Source: Vibrio bathopelagicus
GTDB lineage: Bacteria > Pseudomonadota > Gammaproteobacteria > Enterobacterales > Vibrionaceae
Length of the DNA stretch: 64,000 nucleotides
Reading direction: 5' to 3'
Assembly: GCF_014879975.1 (NCBI RefSeq)
Contig: NZ_CP062500.1
Coordinates: 124,001 to 188,000 of the forward strand
In this document: piece by piece, positions 57,404-64,000 of the stretch
Layout: every line of letters starts with the position of its first letter
Position numbering within the stretch: the first letter of the stretch is position 1
Position numbers and translations under genes: made by a program
The notes under the pieces: model-generated
The model's input: the letters and a program-made list of their open reading frames with translations, nothing else
Told to the model about the DNA's origin: nothing
Database searches by the model: none

Positions 57404-58393
57404 TTATTTGTAACGAATGCCGCGTTCAACTTCTGGATCTTCCATAGTCTTGAAGCGCTTGTGTAGCCACATCCACTGCTCTGGCGCTCGTAAGATGATC
57501 TTCTCAAGATAGCTGTTCATATAAGTTGCAGCTGCTGTTTCATCTTTCTGCGGATAGTTTTCTTCGATTGACTCATCAGCCATGATTTCATATTTGCCGT
57601 CGGCATTTCTAAAGCCTGAACCCGGAACAAGGGCACATCGGCTAGTGTAAGCCAGAATACTGGTGCCTGTTGTGGTACACGCATCAGGTACTGCGAAGAA
57701 AGGTACAAACACAGACTTGTTACGGCCGTAATCATGATCCGGCAGGTAAAAAAGGATCTCACCCTGACGCAGGATTCGAATCATACGTTTTACGTCTTTA
57801 CGGTGAATCAGGCGATTACCATTTTGAGTACGGCCACGGTATTGAATGAATTCATAAGCCGGGTTGTTGTGCGGACGATAAACACCTAACCCAGAAATAC
57901 CAAGTACCGCCATTGCTCGCGCGGTGATCTCTAGGTTCAAGGCATGCACACAACATAGTAGAACACCTTTACCGTTGGCTTTGTGTGTACGCAGCGTTTG
58001 GGTGTCTTTATCCACTAGGATTCTTTTGAAGCGCCACGTTGGCCAAAACCAGGTAATACCGGTTTCGATCAGTGCCATGCCGGTATTTTTAAAGTTTTCA
58101 CTGACCATAGCCGCGACTTCGTCTGCTGGCTTATCTGGGAAGGCAAGTTCTAAGTTACGTGTTGCCACAGCTACACGCTTCTTGCCATAACGAGCGCCAA
58201 GAGAGCCTAATGAACGGCCTAACAGCAGTAATACACGGTAAGGTAGAACGTTAACGAGAAACGCCAGTAACCCAAAACCGAACCAAACTCCCCAATGTTT
58301 AGGGTGGAGCAAAGCCAAGGTAAAAGGTGGCTTAGTTAGAACGTGTTGTGCGGTGCTGTTTTCCGGAGAAGTTTTCGTCGTCATAACCATCAC
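57404..58393 (-). CDS. lpxL: Lipid A biosynthesis acyltransferase (LpxL type)
   Basis: The 329-residue membrane-bound acyltransferase adds a secondary acyl chain to Kdo2-lipid IVA. A single N-terminal hydrophobic segment (about 35-55) is followed by the HX4E active site in VHALNLEITAR (about residue 143) and the conserved YRPHNNP, LPDHDYG and APEQWMWLHKRFKT stretches that match LpxL rather than LpxM. V. cholerae has two related genes at this location (lpxL and the hydroxyacyl transferase lpxN); only one is here, so the acyl specificity is uncertain. It lies 13 bp downstream of slmA, likely in one operon. Confidence 0.85.
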   Translation of the reverse strand: MMVMTTKTSPENSTAQHVLTKPPFTLALLHPKHWGVWFGFGLLAFLVNVLPYRVLLLLGRSLGSLGARYGKKRVAVATRNLELAFPDKPADEVAAMVSENFKNTGMALIETGITWFWPTWRFKRILVDKDTQTLRTHKANGKGVLLCCVHALNLEITARAMAVLGISGLGVYRPHNNPAYEFIQYRGRTQNGNRLIHRKDVKRMIRILRQGEILFYLPDHDYGRNKSVFVPFFAVPDACTTTGTSILAYTSRCALVPGSGFRNADGKYEIMADESIEENYPQKDETAAATYMNSYLEKIILRAPEQWMWLHKRFKTMEDPEVERGIRYK

Positions 58394-58406
58394 TTAAGGT
58401 TGGGGT

Positions 58407-58997
58407 TTACTTAATTTGAGCGCTTAGCAGTGCCCAATAAGCATCAAAGTTTTCTGTCGGTTGATATTTGAAGTCTGAGCGAACAAATCGATTCAAGCTG
58501 CCTTCAACCTGACCGAGCAGTTGAGCGGCTAAAATTTTCTCATCAACCGGGAACGATTTTCCTTCACGAAGTTTTCTTTCACGCAGGATTTGGCGAAGCT
58601 GAGTTTCAATGCGCTCAAAAAGCTGATTGATTCGTTCACGCAGGCGCTCATTTTCAAACATTAGAGCATGGCCCGATAAAATACGAGTCAATCCAGGGTT
58701 ACGCTCAGAAAAGACCAAGATAAGCTGCATGACTAAGCGGATACGCTCAAGTGTGTCTTTTTCTTCATCTAGAATACGGTTGATTCGAGACATCAACGCT
58801 TCTTCAATGAACTCGATTAAGCCTTCAAACATGCGTGCTTTGCTTGGAAAGTGGCGGTAGAGCGCCGCTTCAGATACGCCGACTTGCTTGGCCAGCTTTA
58901 CCGTTGTGATACGAGAAGCACCTTCGGTCGATTCCAACATTTGTGCCAGCGCTTGTAGGATTTCTTCACGACGGTTTGATTTTCGAGTACCGGCCAT
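58407..58997 (-). CDS. slmA: Nucleoid occlusion factor SlmA
   Basis: The 196-residue TetR-family protein has an N-terminal HTH ([23 protein letters not shown], about residues 28-50) and an all-helical C-terminal dimer domain. It binds DNA and FtsZ to block division over the nucleoid. It lies between coaBC (upstream, 138 bp) and the lipid A acyltransferase gene, the usual vibrio order. Ribosome site AGGAAAGGAAG precedes the ATG. Confidence 0.97.
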   Translation of the reverse strand: MAGTRKSNRREEILQALAQMLESTEGASRITTVKLAKQVGVSEAALYRHFPSKARMFEGLIEFIEEALMSRINRILDEEKDTLERIRLVMQLILVFSERNPGLTRILSGHALMFENERLRERINQLFERIETQLRQILRERKLREGKSFPVDEKILAAQLLGQVEGSLNRFVRSDFKYQPTENFDAYWALLSAQIK

Positions 58998-59135
58998 CTA
59001 TTTACTTCCTTTCCTAAAGATGAGGATTGAGTGAAACAGGATTATAAACACCATTCAATTCTGTTCCTAGTTTTGTGAGCTCTAGGTCAACAGAATCGAG
59101 AGGTGTCAGCACATTGTTAGAGCGAAATTGCGTGT

Positions 59136-60377
59136 TTATTCGACAATGAGTTGTTGGATCTGATCGAGGATCTGGAAACCAAGCGTGTCTTTGCTATCAA
59201 GAGGCAAAGATTTATCACCGCCTTTCCAGTAAAGATGCAGCTCATTGCTACTGCTATTGAAGCCTTGGCCTTCGACAGAAACATCGTTGGCGCAAATCAT
59301 GTCGAGATTCTTTCTTTCTAGTTTGCCGCGAGCGTATTTCTCAACGTCTTGGGTTTCTGCTGCGAAGCCTACGGTAAATGGACGGCCTTCGGCCATTGAG
59401 GCAACAGAAGCCACAATGTCTGGGTTCTTAACCATTTGAATAGTCATGTCATCTTTACCATCCACTTTTTTAAGTTTCTGGTCTGCAATTGTCTCAGGAC
59501 GGTAATCGGCAACCGCAGCGCAGCTGATGAAAATATCGTGCTGAGTGGCGTTAGCGCTAACGGCATCAAACATCTGTTGTGCGCTTTCTATATCAATACG
59601 ATTAACCTTGTTTGGCGTTGCTAGCGATACAGGGCCGCTGATTAGAGTCACTGTTGCGCCTTGTTTAGCGGCCGCTTCAGCCAGTGCATAGCCCATCTTT
59701 CCCGAGCTGTGGTTAGTAATGTAACGCACAGGGTCGATGGCTTCACGAGTTGGACCTGCCGTAATCAACACTGAACGGCCAGCAAGCGGCTTAGGTTGGA
59801 AGAAGTCTTCACAACGATGTACGAGTTGCATTGGTTCTAACATTCGGCCCATACCGACATCACCACAGGCCTGTTCGCCAGCAGCGGGTCCCCAGATCTC
59901 ACAGCCACGACGTTTAAGTGTGGCGATGTTCTCTTGAGTTGCAGGGTTGCTGTACATTTGTTGGTTCATTGCAGGAGATACCGCAACTGGCGCATCGGTT
60001 GCTAAAACCAATGTGGTCAGTAGATCGTTACCCATTCCGGCTGTCATGCGCGCAATCAGATCTGCGGTTGCGGGTGCTAATAAGACTAGATCAGCCCATT
60101 TCGCCAGTTCGATGTGCCCCATGGAAGCTTCAGCCGCAGTATCAAGCAAACTATCAGACACTGGCCTTCCAGAGACGGCTTGCATGGTGAGAGGAGTGAT
60201 GAACTCCTTGGCTGCATTTGTCATGACGACTTGTACTTGCGCACCACGTTCAATTAAGCGTCGAGTCAGTTCGGCACATTTATACGCAGCGATCCCACCA
60301 CTAATGCCAAGGAGGATTTTTTTTCCAGCTAGGCCTTGTTGGTCAGCGTTACTCAGTTGATTAACCAATGTTTGCAT
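59136..60377 (-). CDS. coaBC: Bifunctional phosphopantothenoylcysteine synthase/decarboxylase
   Basis: The 413-residue enzyme makes 4'-phosphopantetheine for coenzyme A. The N-terminal CoaC flavoprotein domain (about 1-190) has [10 protein letters not shown], the catalytic His-containing [10 protein letters not shown] region and the PAMNQQMY motif; the C-terminal CoaB domain starts near [22 protein letters not shown]. Both fit standard CoaBC. It is divergent from radC, with a 225-bp gap. Confidence 0.97.
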   Translation of the reverse strand: MQTLVNQLSNADQQGLAGKKILLGISGGIAAYKCAELTRRLIERGAQVQVVMTNAAKEFITPLTMQAVSGRPVSDSLLDTAAEASMGHIELAKWADLVLLAPATADLIARMTAGMGNDLLTTLVLATDAPVAVSPAMNQQMYSNPATQENIATLKRRGCEIWGPAAGEQACGDVGMGRMLEPMQLVHRCEDFFQPKPLAGRSVLITAGPTREAIDPVRYITNHSSGKMGYALAEAAAKQGATVTLISGPVSLATPNKVNRIDIESAQQMFDAVSANATQHDIFISCAAVADYRPETIADQKLKKVDGKDDMTIQMVKNPDIVASVASMAEGRPFTVGFAAETQDVEKYARGKLERKNLDMICANDVSVEGQGFNSSSNELHLYWKGGDKSLPLDSKDTLGFQILDQIQQLIVE

Positions 60378-60602
60378 GATTCTGTTCCTTAATTTTTCTG
60401 CGACTTACGATATCAGAACAAAGGATGAGTGCCTAGAAGCAGAACTCGAACTGATTTGACGCTCATCAAGTTGGCGTTATCAAACCTATCAATTACATCG
60501 CTGTGCTAGACGTTAGTCTTCCTTGTATCTTTGTGAAAGATCTCCAGAGGTAAACAAATTAGGCTGATGGATCGTGTTCATGACCCACTGATTAGCTTTT
60601 AT

Positions 60603-61277
60603 ATGCCTATAAGTAAAATACCTGTTGAATCGATGCCAAGAGAAAAGTTACTGAGTAGAGGGCCGGACTCTTTAAGTGATGCGGAGTTGTTAGCGATATT
60701 TCTTCGAACGGGCACACAAGGAATGAATGTTCTAGAACTATCTGACAAGTTGATCAAAGATTTTGGTTCGCTTCGCCATCTTTTTTCTGCAACGGAGGCT
60801 GAGTTCTGTGCTCATAAAGGGATGGGACAGGCGAAATATGTCCAATTGCAGGCCGTTTTGGAGATGACGCAACGTTATTTGGCCGAAACTTTATCTCGAG
60901 GCGATGCACTCACCAGCCCAAGTCATACCAAACTGTATCTTTCAAGTATGTTGCGCGATCGCCAGCGAGAAGCCTTCTATATATTGTTCCTAGATAATCA
61001 AAATAGGGTAATAAAGGATGAAGTGATGTTTGAAGGAACCATCGATGCAGCATCGGTATACCCCAGAGAAGTAGTCAAGCGGGCACTTCATCACAATGCA
61101 GCTGCATTAATCCTAGCGCACAACCATCCTTCTGGTGTTGCAGAGCCAAGCCAAGCAGACAGGCGAATTACACGTAGATTAACCGATGCATTGGCGCTGG
61201 TGGACATCCGAATTCTCGACCATTTTGTTGTTGGAGATGGCGAAGTTATCTCTTTTGCAGAGCGAGGATGGATTTGA
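60603..61277 (+). CDS. radC: RadC family JAMM-domain protein
   Basis: This 224-residue protein has an N-terminal helix-hairpin-helix-like region and a JAMM metalloprotease-like domain with LAHNHPSG (about residue 175) and the Glu in DEVMFEG. Despite the name, a role in recombination repair is unproven. The ATG at 60603 gives [16 protein letters not shown], like other vibrio RadC; an ATG at 60567 after AGG would add 12 residues, and neither has a strong ribosome site. It precedes rpmB. Confidence 0.93.
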   Translation: MPISKIPVESMPREKLLSRGPDSLSDAELLAIFLRTGTQGMNVLELSDKLIKDFGSLRHLFSATEAEFCAHKGMGQAKYVQLQAVLEMTQRYLAETLSRGDALTSPSHTKLYLSSMLRDRQREAFYILFLDNQNRVIKDEVMFEGTIDAASVYPREVVKRALHHNAAALILAHNHPSGVAEPSQADRRITRRLTDALALVDIRILDHFVVGDGEVISFAERGWI

Positions 61278-61418
61278 ATCACATTTTAGGTTGTTAGTTG
61301 CGTTAAATCTGCTATCATTCCGCCCACATTTTAGAACCTTAAATCAGCTCTGATTACTCAAATAGCTGCCCTGTTCAAAAAAAGATCACGAAATCCTTAA
61401 AAAGGATCTGTTCGGGTC

Positions 61419-61447
61419 TTGAGCAATGCATGTCAAGTTAGTATAAT
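61419..61447 (+). promoter_or_regulatory. Promoter of rpmB-rpmG
   Basis: TTGAGC (61419-61424) and TATAAT (61442-61447) are 17 bp apart, the ideal spacing for sigma-70. Start would be near 61454, giving a leader of about 115 nt. The -35 differs from TTGACA at two bases. Confidence 0.7.
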
Positions 61448-61569
61448 ACGCGACCTTTGATAGCCTTGAATGGATTTTCCATTATGGTTTTTACCTCTAT
61501 TTTCAGAATTGATAGAGAGGTTCGGCCACCAAGGTTGATATCGAGCTGAAACGATTTGGAGAGACATTC

Positions 61570-61806
61570 ATGTCCCGAGTATGTCAAGTAACTGGTAAGC
61601 GTCCAGTAACGGGTAACAACCGTTCACACGCACGCAATGCTACCAAGCGTCGTTTTCTGCCGAACCTACAAACTCACCGTTTCTGGGTAGAGAGCGAAAA
61701 ACGTTTTGTTAAACTACGTCTAACTGCTAAAGGCATGCGTATTATTGATAAGAAAGGCATCGATGCTGTTCTTGTTGATATCCGTGCACGTGGCGAAAAC
61801 GTTTAA
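61570..61806 (+). CDS. rpmB: 50S ribosomal protein L28
   Basis: The 78-residue basic protein begins [21 protein letters not shown], typical of L28 with its single Cys, and contains [18 protein letters not shown]. It is part of the large subunit near the E site. GGAGAGACATTC precedes the start. rpmG follows 13 bp later, the usual pair. Confidence 0.99.
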   Translation: MSRVCQVTGKRPVTGNNRSHARNATKRRFLPNLQTHRFWVESEKRFVKLRLTAKGMRIIDKKGIDAVLVDIRARGENV

Positions 61807-61819
61807 GAGGAATTAAGCA

Positions 61820-61987
61820 ATGGCTAAAGGCATTCGTGAGAAAATCCGTCTAGTATCTTCTGCTGGAACTGGTCACTTCTACACAACTGACAAGAACAAG
61901 CGTAACATGCCAGGCAAATTTGAGATCAAAAAGTTTGATCCAGTAGTTCGCCAGCACGTTATGTACAAAGAAGCTAAAATCAAGTAA
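61820..61987 (+). CDS. rpmG: 50S ribosomal protein L33
   Basis: The 55-residue protein reads [21 protein letters not shown], then [20 protein letters not shown] and ends KEAKIK. It is the short zinc-free form without cysteines, as in E. coli. AAGAGGAATTAAGCA precedes the ATG. It is co-transcribed with rpmB and ends at a strong terminator 45 bp later. Confidence 0.99.
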   Translation: MAKGIREKIRLVSSAGTGHFYTTDKNKRNMPGKFEIKKFDPVVRQHVMYKEAKIK

Positions 61988-62031
61988 TTGATAGCCCCTT
62001 TGTCTCTTCTTTTATAGAAGAATAAATTAAA

Positions 62032-62057
62032 AACCCAGCTTATAGCTGGGTTTTTTT
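62032..62057 (+). terminator. rpmB-rpmG terminator
   Basis: AACCCAGCT-tat-AGCTGGGTT is a perfect nine-bp stem followed by TTTTTT. It marks the end of the L28-L33 operon. Confidence 0.92.
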
Positions 62058-62279
62058 ATGCCCAAAATTTGGGAAACCTCAGTATTTTGAGAAGATTAAG
62101 CTTTTTCGTAAAGACTAAGTGTTTTTGATAGGTGTGAGTTTCATTGGCTCAATTCGGCACCTACCGCACAGACGTTACACTTGCTGATGGGCTTATATGA
62201 TAGAAAATTGCTCAGCATAGAATGTGTCGCCATTTTCACGATATACTGAACACTCAATAGGTTAGATGAGCAGAATCAG

Positions 62280-62846
62280 ATGAGATATCGTGGACGTCGG
62301 TGGAACAACATACTCATGCTAAGCGTGATCGCTTTTATTGGGGTGTTAAACCTGCCAACATTGATCAAAACGTACCTTATCGAACCTGAGCCTGAACTTC
62401 AGGCAAGCAGTTCTTATCCTTATCTTTTAAACCCAACAGCAGAACTTCAAGCCTTACATTTTGCTAAGTGGTCGGTAGTACAAGAAGACGGTCATTGGGT
62501 TTATCAAATGAAAGATCCTGCATCAGAGCAAAGTGTGAGTGCCCAAGAGTTATCGCAACGCTGGCAACAGCTAGTAGGCACGGAAGTCGACTCACAAACC
62601 TATACCGACCTTACTCCCCAGCTTAATACGCCACAAACCATTGAAGTGTGGTATCAAGACCAAGAAGAGCCACAGCGGATTACCTATTATCAACTTGCTG
62701 AGTTTTGGTTGCTAAAAAACTGGAATGATCAGTGGTTGGCGGTGTCTATTGAAGAGAGTTACTTGTTTCCAAGCTTTGGCTCAGAAGATTCATTTAAGTC
62801 AGACAAGCTATCTATATCAGACAAACCACCGAAATCGGACGACTAA
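62280..62846 (+). CDS. Hypothetical membrane-anchored protein upstream of mutM
   Basis: I do not recognise the family. The 188-residue protein has a basic N-terminus ([10 protein letters not shown]), one hydrophobic segment (about residues 11-30, [19 protein letters not shown]), then a soluble, probably periplasmic part with mixed strands and a Ser/Lys/Asp tail ([12 protein letters not shown]). It ends two bases before mutM, so the two are co-transcribed. Its context near mutM gives no clear role; it may be conserved in vibrios. Confidence 0.75.
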   Translation: MRYRGRRWNNILMLSVIAFIGVLNLPTLIKTYLIEPEPELQASSSYPYLLNPTAELQALHFAKWSVVQEDGHWVYQMKDPASEQSVSAQELSQRWQQLVGTEVDSQTYTDLTPQLNTPQTIEVWYQDQEEPQRITYYQLAEFWLLKNWNDQWLAVSIEESYLFPSFGSEDSFKSDKLSISDKPPKSDD

Positions 62847-62848
62847 CT

Positions 62849-63658
62849 ATGCCTGAATTACCCGAAGTTGAAGTAAGCCGCATGGGGATCTCGCCTCATT
62901 TAGTCGGTGAGAAGATTAAAACTCTGACTTTTCGCACGCCTAAGCTGCGCTGGGATATTCCTCAGGAACTTAAGCGATTAGAAGGGCAGGTGATTCGCTC
63001 TATCTCACGCCGAGCTAAGTACCTATTGATAGAAACCGATACCGGAACAGCGATTGTTCACCTTGGTATGTCTGGTTCATTACGCGTTTTAGACGCCGAT
63101 TACCCGCCAGCAAAACATGATCACGTGGACCTTAAGCTAACCAATGGCAAGATATTGCGTTACAACGATCCGCGTCGTTTTGGTGCGTGGTTATGGTCGG
63201 CACCGGATGAGATACATACTGTGTTACTCGGTTCTGGCCCTGAACCACTAACCGATGACTTCAACGCTGACTACATTGCTGAAAAGGCAGAAAAACGTAA
63301 GGTTGCCGTTAAACAGTTCATCATGGACAACAAAGTAGTGGTAGGTGTGGGTAACATCTACGCTAATGAAGCTCTGTTTTCTTCACGAATTCATCCTTTG
63401 CGCCCAGCAAGCAAAGTGACAAAAGAAGAGTGGGTCTTGTTAACCGATGAGATCAAGGAAGTACTCGCGACTGCTATCAAGCAAGGTGGTACTACGTTGA
63501 AAGATTTCTCTCAGGCTGACGGTAAACCAGGCTACTTCGCACAAGAGCTGCAAGTGTATGGTAAAGCAGGTGAAAAATGCCCTAATTGTGGCGAGAAAAT
63601 TGAAGAGCAAAAAATCGGACAGCGGAATACGTTTTTTTGCTTTCAATGCCAAGTATAG
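62849..63658 (+). CDS. mutM: Formamidopyrimidine-DNA glycosylase
   Basis: This 269-residue base-excision enzyme removes 8-oxoguanine and formamidopyrimidines. The N-terminal PELPEVEV has the catalytic Pro2 and Glu3 (MutM family), with the helix-two-turn-helix and a C-terminal zinc finger CPNC...CFQC. Lys57-type catalytic residue (RRAKYLL) and [12 protein letters not shown] are visible. Length is standard. It is two bases after the upstream hypothetical gene. Confidence 0.98.
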   Translation: MPELPEVEVSRMGISPHLVGEKIKTLTFRTPKLRWDIPQELKRLEGQVIRSISRRAKYLLIETDTGTAIVHLGMSGSLRVLDADYPPAKHDHVDLKLTNGKILRYNDPRRFGAWLWSAPDEIHTVLLGSGPEPLTDDFNADYIAEKAEKRKVAVKQFIMDNKVVVGVGNIYANEALFSSRIHPLRPASKVTKEEWVLLTDEIKEVLATAIKQGGTTLKDFSQADGKPGYFAQELQVYGKAGEKCPNCGEKIEEQKIGQRNTFFCFQCQV

Positions 63659-63749
63659 AAAAATTGAACTTATGTTCACTTTTTTACGCTAGTAGATAGG
63701 CGTGCTAGTAGCTACAATTACATTAATGATATGAATTGAGAATAGTAGA

Positions 63750-64000
63750 ATGAAATATTTAGTAACTGGCGTTGCTGGCTTTATTGGCTCTGCAGTTTCA
63801 GAGCGACTATGTGCAGCAGGACATGAGGTTGTCGGTATTGATAACTTGAATGACTACTACCAAGTCTCATTGAAACACGATCGCCTAAAGCGCATTGAGC
63901 ATGAAAAGCTGACCTTTATCGAGCTGGATCTTGCAGACAGAGAAGGTATGGCAACGCTGTTTGCTGAGCAAAAGTTTGACCGTGTCATTCACTTAGCGGC
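63750..64000 (+). CDS. NAD-dependent epimerase, UDP-glucuronate 4-epimerase type (partial)
   Basis: The first 83 residues are visible and the frame runs off the window. The Rossmann motif TGVAGFIGSAV (residues 6-16), the NAD-binding VVGIDNLNDYY (about 28-38) and FIELDLADRE (56-65) match the extended SDR family, and DNLNDYYQVSLKHDRL is typical of UDP-glucuronate 4-epimerases (CapI-like), which convert UDP-glucuronate to UDP-galacturonate for surface polysaccharides. It likely starts a polysaccharide cluster outside the window. Specificity is inferred. Confidence 0.85.
   Translation, partial: MKYLVTGVAGFIGSAVSERLCAAGHEVVGIDNLNDYYQVSLKHDRLKRIEHEKLTFIELDLADREGMATLFAEQKFDRVIHLA

Overview
The window looks like chromosome 1 backbone of a Vibrio, most likely of the Splendidus clade or a close relative. 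Support comes from gene content and order: glnA-glnL-glnG, a complete eps/gsp type II secretion operon, cysQ-nudE-nfuA-comF-bioH-tex-greB-ompR-envZ, gmk-rpoZ-spoT, yicC/rph-pyrE-slmA-coaBC-radC-rpmB-rpmG-mutM. Translated proteins resemble Vibrio orthologues, as does an alternative oxidase of the vibrio type. The clade assignment is inference. I see no tRNA or rRNA, prophage, integron, IS transposase or CRISPR array.

Layout. 1-6425: a partial dCache/HAMP sensor, then the nitrogen control block (glnG, glnL, a DUF4124 protein, glnA), with NtrC boxes and a sigma-54 promoter visible. 6990-12899: typA, a repeat-filled gap, an ATPase plus lipoprotein pair, and the yihY-dtd-fabY cluster. 12949-18341: an AsmA-family gene, pckA, hslO and hslR. 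18632-30203: gspC to gspN, twelve genes for the outer-membrane secretion machine. 30296-37627: a perfect ten-copy octamer repeat, then cysQ, nudE, nfuA, comF, bioH, a hypothetical gene and tex. 37746-38232: a CsrB-type regulatory RNA with an upstream UvrY/VarA-like box. 38744-42975: greB, a cold-shock gene, two small ORFs, ompR and envZ. 43211-48753: recG, spoT, rpoZ, gmk. 49094-50607: a guanine-type purine riboswitch controlling an NCS2 purine permease. 50802-54645: psiE, alternative oxidase, a second identical cold-shock gene, a cysteine-rich small protein and an EamA transporter. 54716-64000: yicC, rph, pyrE, a lipid A acyltransferase, slmA, coaBC, radC, rpmB, rpmG, a hypothetical gene, mutM and the start of a nucleotide-sugar epimerase.

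Most genes are housekeeping. The unusual parts are between genes or in small additions: a dispersed MITE-like element (two copies in opposite orientation), palindromic GGAATGAC-type repeats, an octamer microsatellite, an 18-bp tandem repeat that adds hexapeptides to the GspJ leader, the riboswitch with an alternative pairing around its aptamer, a perfect 10-bp inverted repeat upstream of aox, a terminator-like hairpin separating ompR from envZ, and twin cold-shock loci sharing long leaders. I found no clearly new multi-gene system.
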